From the NCBI GenBank assembly GCA_040403315.1, contig JBBAKX010000001.1:496001-560000 (forward strand): a DNA stretch of 64,000 nucleotides, in the 5' to 3' direction. The first letter of the stretch is position 1; every line of letters starts with the position of its first letter. Under the pieces are notes generated by a model. It searched no databases. It was not told where the DNA came from and worked only from the letters and a program-made list of their open reading frames with translations. Shown in pieces: positions 24,516 to 32,404 of the stretch. The stretch comes from CAMCXT01 sp040403315 (GTDB lineage Bacteria; Bacteroidota; Bacteroidia; M30B66). Both the position numbers and the translations under genes were made by a program.

Positions 24516-24957
24516 TTGGTGAATTTAGTTTGTTTGAAGAGGAGCTGTCTTTTTTTGCAAGAAAATAATATCCAACGCACAACGACAATATTAAAACAGA
24601 TATACCAAAAAGTAAATGGTATTCTGAATATTTAATATCTAACGTGATTAGCTTTCTTACAATTGCAGTAATTGCAATCAATAAAATCAGTTTAACTTTT
24701 CCTAGAATATCACTATGATGATTTTTAAAGGTCTCTAATATTTCCAATGTGATGATAATATTAAAGAATATAGGCACTCCAGAAAGTCCCAACGGCTTTG
24801 AGTCATTGAAGGAGAATTGTTGAATCTCTCTGTAAAAAACAAAAGACAAGTCAACAACTTCAATTGCAATAAATAATATAGCTAACGCAGACAGAATCAA
24901 GTAAATGACGTCTTCTGTTTTTGTTATCAGCTTGTCTTTTTTAGAGTTCATATTCAA
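24496..24957 (-). CDS. PsiE-like membrane protein
   Basis: This 153-residue protein has four predicted membrane helices and a charged C-terminal tail. The pattern FNIIITLEILETFKNHH, then VKLILLIAITAIVRKLITLD is typical of the phosphate-starvation-inducible protein E family. The biochemical function of PsiE is unknown. It sits between a K+/H+-type antiporter gene (34 bp upstream) and the Ntn amidase gene, which it overlaps by 20 bp. Confidence 0.75.
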   Translation of the reverse strand: MNMNSKKDKLITKTEDVIYLILSALAILFIAIEVVDLSFVFYREIQQFSFNDSKPLGLSGVPIFFNIIITLEILETFKNHHSDILGKVKLILLIAITAIVRKLITLDIKYSEYHLLFGISVLILSLCVGYYFLAKKDSSSSNKLNSPNEHTDN

Positions 24958-24991
24958 TTCAATTTAAAGTTATTTCATTATTTAAAGCAAT

Positions 24992-27133
24992 TTACTTTTT
25001 ACGAAACAACTTAAAAACGCTCTTTCTTACTTCATCTAATTTTTCAATAGAATCGTTTAATGAAGTATTTTTATAATCTGTTTGATAATCATCGAGAACA
25101 CCATATTGCATTGGGTATACAAGCATGAAACTCTTGTGTAGGAACTTATCATTTAATAGTTTAAATATTTTAGTCATGGCTGGTTGATAGGATATTTTAT
25201 TTCTCCTGCTCATAATAAAAATAAAATTATCATCGCTCTTCCCTTCTAGTATGAGATTTTCGATTGTATTCCAGTTTTCAAATGTTTCGAAGGTACAATC
25301 AATTGGGTGTTTAGCGTGAATGTCTGAGATAAACTTTGCCGTAGATTGATCTGCGTAGAAAACTACTTTGCACCCTGAGTTTTTCGCAATATTCCAAATT
25401 TTAATCATCCAGAAAGGGAAGCCCATTACCCTTTCAGCATTTTTAGGAACTACAACAACATGGCGCTTTATCGTTCCAAGTGGTTGTATTGAATTAAATA
25501 GCAAGGTAGTCGCATTCGATTTAACCAATATGCCTTCTAAAAGGTTCTTCTCAAATGCTTCTGAAATCCCTTTGTTTTTATCAATTCCTAGTATTAAATC
25601 TGTTATTTTATTTTCTTTAATTACGTTGGTAATGCCATTAACAAGACTATCGTCATATCTGATCAAATCTTGCAAAATGTTTTCTGTAGCAGCAGCCGAA
25701 ACAGACGCATGACTCAATACCTTCCTGAGATACTTTTCTCCGTCGTCATTTTTATTTGCATTGTCTACAATACCTAAACCGTAAAACCCACGATTATTTT
25801 TTTTAGACTTTGATAGTATGGCAAATTCAATCAGACCATCAGTTAATTCGATATTATTTAATGGAATTAGAATTTCCTCTCCAATACTGTCATCGATCTC
25901 CGAATTTTCATTTTCAGCCAAAGCCAAATTACTTGCTCCTTTTTGAGCAACAAACGAAGCGATGGTGCATGTAACTAGAATCATCAATATTGTTCCATTA
26001 AGGATGCTCTCACTTAAAAGTCGAATAGGCTCACCTGTAGGTGTTTGTCCAATAATTATGTTGTAGCCAACTAAAACAGCCGCTAATGTTGCGGCTGCCT
26101 GGGCATTACTTAAGCCAAAAACTAACTTACGCTGATCGGCCGAAAATCGAAATGTTTTTTGCGTTAGCCAAGCAGCTAAGAATTTTGAACTGCATGCGGC
26201 CGATATCATTACGCCAGCAACTTTTAATGTCTCCCAATCTTTAAAGAATGCACGATAGTCGATTAACATACCAACACCTATCAGAAAGAAGGGAATGAAA
26301 ATGGCATTCCCAACAAACTCTATTCGGTTCATCAATGCTGACGTATGGGGTATTAATTTGTTGAGCGCTAACCCAGTTAAGAAGGCGCCGATGATAGGTT
26401 CTAATCCTGCTATTTCTGCCAGAATTGCTCCATTGTACATCATCAACAAAACAAAAATAAACTGAGTTACATTGTCATCAAATTTCTTTAAAAACCACCT
26501 TCCAATAATCGGGAAAACAAATAAAACTATTAAACCGAAAACTGCTATTGACACAGAAAGACGTGTCCAAAATGCTGCGCCTACTTCTCCTTCCGTCATG
26601 CCAACAACGATTGCTAGCACTAGTAATGCTAATGTATCTGTTATAACTGTGCCGCCAACGGTAATATTAACTGCTGTGTTTTTTGCAACGCCCATTTTAC
26701 TTACAAGCGGGTAAGCAATCAATGTATGAGATGCAAACATACTCGCCAGCAATACCGATGATAAAAAAGGAAGTTGTAATAAATAGTACCCTGCAATTGT
26801 TCCGATTAACATTGGAATTACGAAAGTGTAAATTCCAAATACTACACTCTTTCTGCTGTTTTTTTTGAAGTCATTCAAATCAATTTCTAATCCCGCCAAA
26901 AACATAATGTAAAGCAATCCTGCTGTTCCTGATAGAATAATACTACTATCTCTTTCCAGTAGGTTAATACCCTTCGGGCCAATTACAGCACCTGCAATAA
27001 TAAGCCCTAAAAGATGAGGTATTTTAATCTTATTGAGCAGAATTGGAGCCAATAGAATAACCGCAAGAATCAATAAAAATGCTAAAACAGGATTATTGAT
27101 GGGCAATGTTGTTTCTAATATATTCAGTATCAA
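24992..27133 (-). CDS. CPA2-type cation:proton antiporter with C-terminal USP-like domain
   Basis: In this 713-residue protein, residues of about 10-400 form a 12-13 helix Na+/H+ or K+/H+ exchanger (Kef/NapA type) with PHLLGLIIAGAVIGPKG, FLAGLEIDL and the ion-binding Asp in GGTVITDTLALLVL. Residues of about 420-713 are soluble and look like tandem universal stress protein-like domains (IPLNNIELTDGLIEFAI, NATTLLFNSIQPLGTIKRHVVVVPKN). There is no TrkA-N domain. It should exchange K+ or Na+ for protons, with the USP part sensing a nucleotide or stress signal. It is the first gene of a five-gene operon running to 21657. Confidence 0.9.
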   Translation of the reverse strand: MILNILETTLPINNPVLAFLLILAVILLAPILLNKIKIPHLLGLIIAGAVIGPKGINLLERDSSIILSGTAGLLYIMFLAGLEIDLNDFKKNSRKSVVFGIYTFVIPMLIGTIAGYYLLQLPFLSSVLLASMFASHTLIAYPLVSKMGVAKNTAVNITVGGTVITDTLALLVLAIVVGMTEGEVGAAFWTRLSVSIAVFGLIVLFVFPIIGRWFLKKFDDNVTQFIFVLLMMYNGAILAEIAGLEPIIGAFLTGLALNKLIPHTSALMNRIEFVGNAIFIPFFLIGVGMLIDYRAFFKDWETLKVAGVMISAACSSKFLAAWLTQKTFRFSADQRKLVFGLSNAQAAATLAAVLVGYNIIIGQTPTGEPIRLLSESILNGTILMILVTCTIASFVAQKGASNLALAENENSEIDDSIGEEILIPLNNIELTDGLIEFAILSKSKKNNRGFYGLGIVDNANKNDDGEKYLRKVLSHASVSAAATENILQDLIRYDDSLVNGITNVIKENKITDLILGIDKNKGISEAFEKNLLEGILVKSNATTLLFNSIQPLGTIKRHVVVVPKNAERVMGFPFWMIKIWNIAKNSGCKVVFYADQSTAKFISDIHAKHPIDCTFETFENWNTIENLILEGKSDDNFIFIMSRRNKISYQPAMTKIFKLLNDKFLHKSFMLVYPMQYGVLDDYQTDYKNTSLNDSIEKLDEVRKSVFKLFRKK

Positions 27134-27162
27134 TCGACAAAATTTAAATAAAATTCAACACG

Positions 27163-27170
27163 CAAACTTA
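27163..27170 (-). promoter_or_regulatory. -7 promoter element of antiporter operon
   Basis: On the minus strand this reads TAAGTTTG, a perfect TAnnTTTG, 29 bp upstream of the antiporter start at 27133. The -33 element is unclear. Confidence 0.5.
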
Positions 27171-27386
27171 CAGTTTTGCATCATACCTCATCATAGGTGT
27201 TAATGCCCAATAATTTTTTTTAACTTCTTATAGTTACAATAAAACGAATTTAAGTTCATCGCATTAATAGCTATTTGATAGTACTAAAATATTATTTACA
27301 TCTAACATGTTATAGAGATTGAGTACAATTCAATTAATTGCAAATCGAAAAACGCCTCAATAAGTTTGTTTAATTATGAACCAATT

Positions 27387-27725
27387 CTATTTTTCCTCAA
27401 TAGATGCAATGCTGCCTACAATATCAGATTTGCAGTCTGGACTTACAGGTTGGCGAAGCGGATAGAAATTAAAGATTACTTTTTTTCGCTTTTTTTGAAA
27501 ATGTTCAGGTAAATTTCCTGTAGGCTCAATGAATTTGCCAATCATGGATTTTTCTGGCCCGTCCTCAATAAGGATTAACCAAGCACATGAACCTTTTCCC
27601 GCGACAATTTTCCCAGAATAGGGGAAGTTATTGCCTTGAGAAAAACTAGCATTAATTGTTAAAATAAATACACAAAAAAGGACAATGAATTTTAATTGAA
27701 ATTTATTATCAAAATTAATTTCCAT
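27387..27725 (-). CDS. Small secreted protein, unknown function
   Basis: This 112-residue protein has a signal peptide (MEINFDNKFQLKFIVLFCVFILTINASFSQ). The mature part contains SGKIVAGKGSCAWLILIEDG, MIGKFIEPTGNLPEHFQKKRK and NFYPLRQPVSPDCKSDIVGSI. Two cysteines could form a disulfide. No named family was recognised; I think it is a small beta-barrel-like domain. A decayed duplicate lies at 18691-18890, which shows the family has been copied within this chromosome. Confidence 0.68.
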   Translation of the reverse strand: MEINFDNKFQLKFIVLFCVFILTINASFSQGNNFPYSGKIVAGKGSCAWLILIEDGPEKSMIGKFIEPTGNLPEHFQKKRKKVIFNFYPLRQPVSPDCKSDIVGSIASIEEK

Positions 27726-27752
27726 TTTGCATTGATTTAAAAAGAAGTGATT

Positions 27753-28445
27753 TTAGAATTTAATTCTTCCAACAGCATTATATTCACCATCATTAAAGAA
27801 CTGCAAAGCAACTTCGCTGCCTTCAATTGCTCCGGTACAGGTTACTACATTGCCTAAATGAAGCACTGGATCCATAGTAACTGTAGCGTTTGAGCAATTA
27901 AAATTTAAGTTGATTTGAAATGGAACCAATCCTACAACTTCCAATTGCCCATCGATGTTGTATTCACAAGTAATCGCCCTATTTTCAAGTATTCCGTTGA
28001 TTTGGTAGGTGATTTCGCCAAAGGTGTAATTGCGGAATGTGTAGCCACAATTTGGTCGATACACCATTTGTACTATTTTAGTTTTTAAAGCATTGTTTTC
28101 GTTGGGCACAGCCACCGATAAAGTACATGGGTAAACTCCAGGATTAGCGCCCACCTGATTGAAGTAAATATCGAACGAACGGCTTTGATCGGATGGAATA
28201 GTTAGGGTTGTACCGCCATCTAAAAACGAAGCACCAAGTCCCGAAAAACTAGAGATAAATTCCTTTCCAGAAGTACTTTGAACTGCCACAGCATAAGGCA
28301 AAGTGCCAGTATGCTCAAACACAAGCGAATCGGCTGCGGTAAAGGTAAAAGCAGTGGGTTCTGGTTCTGGTTGTTCGTCTTTTTTGCAAGCGCTCGTCAA
28401 TGCGAGCATTCCCAAAACGATGGAGAATAAAGAATTCTTGATCAT
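27753..28445 (-). CDS. Lipoprotein, unknown function
   Basis: I chose the ATG at 28445, which gives a 230-residue protein with signal peptide MIKNSLFSIVLGMLALTSAC and a lipobox LTSAC followed by KKDEQPEPEP, a typical surface-exposed lipoprotein linker. The body is beta-rich (Ig-like: GTTLTIPSDQSRSFDIYFNQ, GVYPCTLSVAVPN), with cysteines at NCGYTF, TCEYN, NCSN and TCTG. No enzyme motif is seen. The upstream extension to 28475 adds only ten non-signal residues. Confidence 0.68.
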   Translation of the reverse strand: MIKNSLFSIVLGMLALTSACKKDEQPEPEPTAFTFTAADSLVFEHTGTLPYAVAVQSTSGKEFISSFSGLGASFLDGGTTLTIPSDQSRSFDIYFNQVGANPGVYPCTLSVAVPNENNALKTKIVQMVYRPNCGYTFRNYTFGEITYQINGILENRAITCEYNIDGQLEVVGLVPFQINLNFNCSNATVTMDPVLHLGNVVTCTGAIEGSEVALQFFNDGEYNAVGRIKF

Positions 28446-28544
28446 TTTGTAAAAGTAAGTATTTTGATCATTCACAATAAATGTGAGTGAATATTTATCA
28501 GTAGTTTCAAAAATGAATTTCGGATGAAGAATGGAAATAGCGCT

Positions 28545-30194
28545 TTAATTTTTAATAAATTTCCTAGTTTGTAATCCCTGTTTGCCGAGCACAGAAACAA
28601 AATATAAACCAGCGTTTAAATGGCTTATTTGTAATTGTGCTGTACTTATTTGCTGATTTATTTTTGAGAACAATATTCTTCCTTGCAAATCGTGAATTTG
28701 AATTTGCAAGGTCTCTTTTGGCAGTTTTGTCAAAAATAGTTCATCTTTCGCTGGGTTAGGAGAAAGAATGAAAACAGAGTCATTGCTAAAGCTTTGATCA
28801 ATGCTTGTTGGAATATTGAGCGTACCAACACAATAAGCATTCAGCTCATCATCCTTTGTGGATTGATTGTGGCCTACAATGTAATAGCTTCCATTGTTGT
28901 AATCAATATTCATATAATTAACACTTTGAAATATATCATTGTAGATAAAACTAACATTGTCAAAATAAGCCTTTCTTTCAAATACATTTATTCTTTGTAA
29001 ATAGAGTGTGTTGGTAGTTCCCAATTTAACACCATACCTAATAAAATTACCTTGTTCCTGATTGATATAAACAGATTGAGCTGATGTCAGTGTAGAAAAA
29101 TCGTCAAAAGGAATTGCAAATGTTGTGTCAAATACTATAGATTGAGTTGGAATATTTATTTCAACTAACCGATAATTGTAATTGATGGTATATGTGGGCA
29201 ATAGCACCAAATGAAAAGTCTGCGCTTCCTCTGTATGCATTAATCTGCCACTATTATACTCATTGCCATGAATATCAATAGAATTTATAACACTCAAATC
29301 ACCGTTAATGAATTCAATTGTTTTTCGGTCTGTTTCGAAATTTGCTCTATAAATAATTGATATAGTTCCATTTTCTGTAATGTAATCTAATGTTACTGAT
29401 GAATTAGAAACTGATGGCTCTCCAATAAAAACTGAGTTAAGCGAATTTCCAGTTAAATCATATTGCTCAAAAAATCTTGATTTAAGCTGCCTAAAGGCTG
29501 TCGTTTCTCAATCAAGAATGAACTATCGCTAACGCCTAAAAATGTTCGAAGGCTTCCATTCAAACCTAAATCAAATGGAATTAGTGAAAAAGTAGCATCA
29601 TTTAAATTACATCTTACCAAGCTTTTCTCCGAGTCTGATGAATTCGTTCTTTAAACTAATGTAATAGACTTAGTTTCCATTTATATATCTATAATTAAAG
29701 GGTGTCAATGGATTTGATAGATTTCCATTGTAAAACTCGTAATGTTCACGCCCCCAAAGCGTGTCAGTGGAGATTAGATCACCTTCAAAATTGTACTTGG
29801 AGAAGCAATGAAATTCAACCACAGAATCTAAAGAATAGATTAGAGATTGAAAGTCTAAAACATATAGATATTCATCTAAAGCAAAAATATCTTCGCTTCC
29901 ACCAAATGTTACGTCATTTCCCGTTTCTCCATGCAAAACCGAAGTTAAGTAGTTCATAGAATTATCAAAGAAGTGAATTTCTTTGAACATTGAATTTAAC
30001 TCAGGTGCTTTATACTCCCTTGATGTAACGCATGCGCCCTGTTCAGCAGCAATAATTCTAGTTAATCCTTCATTAAATCCTTCGATTGATTGAACAATAT
30101 TTGTGTCCCATTCAAAATATTGAGGATTTAATACCTGAACTTGGGATTTTACATTTAAAAATGGAAATAAAAAAATAATAAGTAAATATCTCAT
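28545..30194 (-). pseudogene. Broken gene for a T9SS-exported protein
   Basis: The 5' part (ATG 30194, signal peptide MRYLLIIFLFPFLNVKSQ) reads to a TAA at 29672-29670 after YRYINGN. The coding pattern continues past it (VYYISLKNEFIRLG), then shifts frame near 29620 (KSLVRCNLNDATFSLIPFDLG... LIEKRQPLGS) and again near 29500 (TAFRQLKSRFFEQYDLTG), into the frame that ends at 28545 with a T9SS sorting domain (ILSPNPAKDELFLTKLP, LNAGLYFVSVLGKQG). The 3' frame has no ATG start of its own. Joined, the product would be about 550 residues. One stop plus two frameshifts mean a pseudogene, unless the assembly has errors here. Confidence 0.78.
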
Positions 30195-30586
30195 TTCTCT
30201 TGAATTAAAAACTGGAACCATTTAATTGTACAAATCCTATCATTAAATTTCAATTTATAATATTTCAACTTGATTTCCACCTTATATTTAGGAATCCTGA
30301 TTTCTGTTTTCTATTCAGGCGACCTAAAAGCAAAGTTTGGGTCTTTGTCAAAATCAAATTTAATGATTTTAAACATTTGTGATCAATCCGGCAATTCTCC
30401 TGCGTAGTTAAATTCGCTGAATCAATTGAAATTCAGGCAAATAAATACCGATTGTATTAGCGCCATTAGATAATCCAACTGATCTTTTTATATAAGTACA
30501 CTTCTTCTAAATTCTTGAATCCCTTATAACTTTAGAGAAGAAATCATCTAGAACGCTTCAAATAAATCATTCCATCATCTTTTTCA
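30195..30586. other. 392-bp gap without a recognisable gene
   Basis: AT-rich DNA between the start of the broken T9SS gene and the 3' end of the AbiEii-like gene. No hairpin, repeat or convincing ORF was seen. Confidence 0.45.
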
Positions 30587-31213
30587 TTAACTCAAATACT
30601 CCCGAACAGCCTTTTGGATGGTCTGTTTTACTTCTTCCCAAGTGAGGTTTTGCAGGCAATTGGGATTTTGACTTAATTCAGCATCTGCAAAATAAGTTAT
30701 GGTTTGTGGGATCGAAATTAATAGCATTTGATTTGGGAACTTTTCGCTGTGCCAATCAATTATTTTTTCTAAGCCATATTCATTCAGTAAAAGAGCGAGA
30801 TCCCAAAAGTCTTTCTTTTTACCTCTGCCAAGAATCGCCTGTATTTTCATAGCAGCAATATCTTCATCGGAGTACATTGGGATGCTATCGTTTATAACAA
30901 TTGGGCGAATAATGCTATGCGGATAATACACTGCATCCACTTTCACATCCTGAATTGTACAAAACAGTGATTTTTTAAAGCCTGTTTCTTGATGGATGAA
31001 ATTCTTACCATATCGAGAAATAAAAAGGTCGATAACAACCTGTCTATCAAATGGCTCAAATGAAAATAAATCTAAATCTTCAGAGTGCCTATGACCGTAC
31101 TTTAAAGCCAAAGCCGTTCCTCCGACCAGAGAAAAACCGGTTAATTCATCCAAAGAAACTAGCTCTTTTAATAAGGCCAAAGTCCCGGGAAGGACTGCTT
31201 CGTTGTGTAACAT
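30587..31213 (-). CDS. AbiEii/AbiGii-like nucleotidyltransferase (toxin-type)
   Basis: This 208-residue protein carries the family's nucleotidyltransferase motif near residues 30-50 (LVGGTALALKYGHRHSEDLDLF), with the GG and the D-x-D metal ligands, then a second acidic part (VKVDAVYY) and AAMKIQAILGRGKKKDFWDLALLL, which is highly typical of AbiEii-type proteins. AbiEii is the toxin half of the AbiE phage-abortive-infection systems and transfers nucleotides to its target. Its 5' end overlaps the upstream gene by 46 bp, so translation is coupled. It is shorter than lactococcal AbiEii, like many stand-alone members in Bacteroidota. Confidence 0.85.
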   Translation of the reverse strand: MLHNEAVLPGTLALLKELVSLDELTGFSLVGGTALALKYGHRHSEDLDLFSFEPFDRQVVIDLFISRYGKNFIHQETGFKKSLFCTIQDVKVDAVYYPHSIIRPIVINDSIPMYSDEDIAAMKIQAILGRGKKKDFWDLALLLNEYGLEKIIDWHSEKFPNQMLLISIPQTITYFADAELSQNPNCLQNLTWEEVKQTIQKAVREYLS

Positions 31214-31470
31214 CTAAATGTTTCAATTGGTTCTTCTACTATAGACTCAGCCAAACCCCATTTGTGTTCAGGAATGTATTTCGCATTTTTAAGCGCTTCC
31301 TTCACCTTTTCATCGCCATAAAATCTGCGTGTTTGACGAATATCCTCCACATCACCGCGCTCAAATACACGCTCAATGATGAAATTTGCATATTTCTCGT
31401 AATCCAATTCCTCAAATCGAATATCCCAGAAAATCTTCGGATCTAAATTGGGCTTCAAGGGTTTTGTCAT
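31168..31470 (-). CDS. DUF6922-like protein, probable partner or antitoxin of the AbiEii-like protein
   Basis: In this 100-residue protein, residues 9-55 (DPKIFWDIRFEELDYEKYANFIIERVFERG) match the short DUF6922 pattern often encoded next to AbiEii-like nucleotidyltransferases in Bacteroidota. The C-terminal third (WGLAESIVEEP...) falls within the 46-bp overlap with the AbiEii gene. It is not a winged-helix AbiEi, so calling it an antitoxin is inference from gene order. It is divergent from cutC, with 49 bp between the starts. Confidence 0.72.
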   Translation of the reverse strand: MTKPLKPNLDPKIFWDIRFEELDYEKYANFIIERVFERGDVEDIRQTRRFYGDEKVKEALKNAKYIPEHKWGLAESIVEEPIETFRCYTTKQSFPGLWPY

Positions 31471-31519
31471 ACCACGAAATTACACCAAAACACAGTACTT
31501 TCGCTCAACACCATCAACA

Positions 31520-32278
31520 ATGAGCTTCTCTCTCGAAACTTGCGCTTACAGTTCTCACAGCGTTTCTATTGCTGCACATGCCGATGCACACCGCGTTGAG
31601 CTTTGTTCTGGAAGGTTAGAAGGCGGCACAACGCCCAGCCTAGGACTAATCCAAGAAGCATTGAAGTTTGCAGGTCTTGGAGTTTATCCAATTGTTCGCC
31701 CTCGCGGAGGAGATTTTTGCTACTCGACAAGTGAATTTAACGAGATGCTGCGCGATGTAGAAATGTGCCGAAACATAGGCGTTCAGGGCATCGTAACCGG
31801 AATTTTGTTTCCCGACGGATCTTTCGATATCAGTCGCCTTCAGCAATTGAAGGACATCGCCGGTCCTATGGATTTTTGCATCCACCGAGCCATCGATATG
31901 TGCAATAATCCGCTGCAAGCGCTCGAGCAACTAATTGATCTCGGAGTGAAGCGTGTGTTGAGTTCCGGAGCCAGAAACACCGCCATCGAAGGGATTAACG
32001 TGCTCGAACAAATGATTCAATGTTCAAATGGACGTATCGAAATCATGGCTGGAAGTGGCGTCAATGTTAACCAAATTGAAACACTGTGGAAGGTCGGAAT
32101 CCGTCACTTTCATGCCTCTGCATCCAGCAACTTCCCCTCTCTGATGCAATTTCGAAATCCACAAATCACTATGGGCAAAGAAGGCGACCAAGATGAATAC
32201 CAACGCACTGAAGCTGATCCTCAAAAAGTGCAGTCGATGATGGAAAAATTGGTCGAATTGAGCAATTCAGATCGATGA
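31520..32278 (+). CDS. cutC: CutC family protein (copper homeostasis family)
   Basis: This 252-residue TIM-barrel protein carries the CutC signature: LETCAYSSHSVSIAAHADAHRVELCSG, GGTTPSLGLI, VRPRGGDFCYS, GIVTGILFPDGSFDI and CIHRAIDM. I placed the start at ATG 31520 because upstream codons reach into the neighbouring divergent gene and lack family similarity. CutC was first linked to copper tolerance in E. coli, but its real function is unsettled. No copper genes are adjacent. Confidence 0.92.
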   Translation: MSFSLETCAYSSHSVSIAAHADAHRVELCSGRLEGGTTPSLGLIQEALKFAGLGVYPIVRPRGGDFCYSTSEFNEMLRDVEMCRNIGVQGIVTGILFPDGSFDISRLQQLKDIAGPMDFCIHRAIDMCNNPLQALEQLIDLGVKRVLSSGARNTAIEGINVLEQMIQCSNGRIEIMAGSGVNVNQIETLWKVGIRHFHASASSNFPSLMQFRNPQITMGKEGDQDEYQRTEADPQKVQSMMEKLVELSNSDR

Positions 32279-32330
32279 AAGGCTTAAGTCATTTCGTCTG
32301 AATGTTTTTACAGCAAAGACTTGCAGAAGA

Positions 32331-32351
32331 TTTAGTTTACAGTAAACTAAA
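32331..32351. promoter_or_regulatory. Perfect inverted repeat upstream of the GH2 gene
   Basis: TTTAGTTTA-CAG-TAAACTAAA is a perfect 9-bp inverted repeat, 53 bp after the cutC stop and 53 bp before the GH2 ATG. No T-run follows, so an operator is more likely than a terminator. Confidence 0.4.
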
Positions 32352-32404
32352 CTGCTTGCCTGCCTTGTGTTTCGATTGTTTAATTTAGCCAATTCTGTCT
32401 TCTG

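Noticed and set aside
32331..32351. Inverted repeat as a terminator of cutC
   Set aside because: It has no T-run after the stem and lies 53 bp past the stop codon; an operator is more likely.
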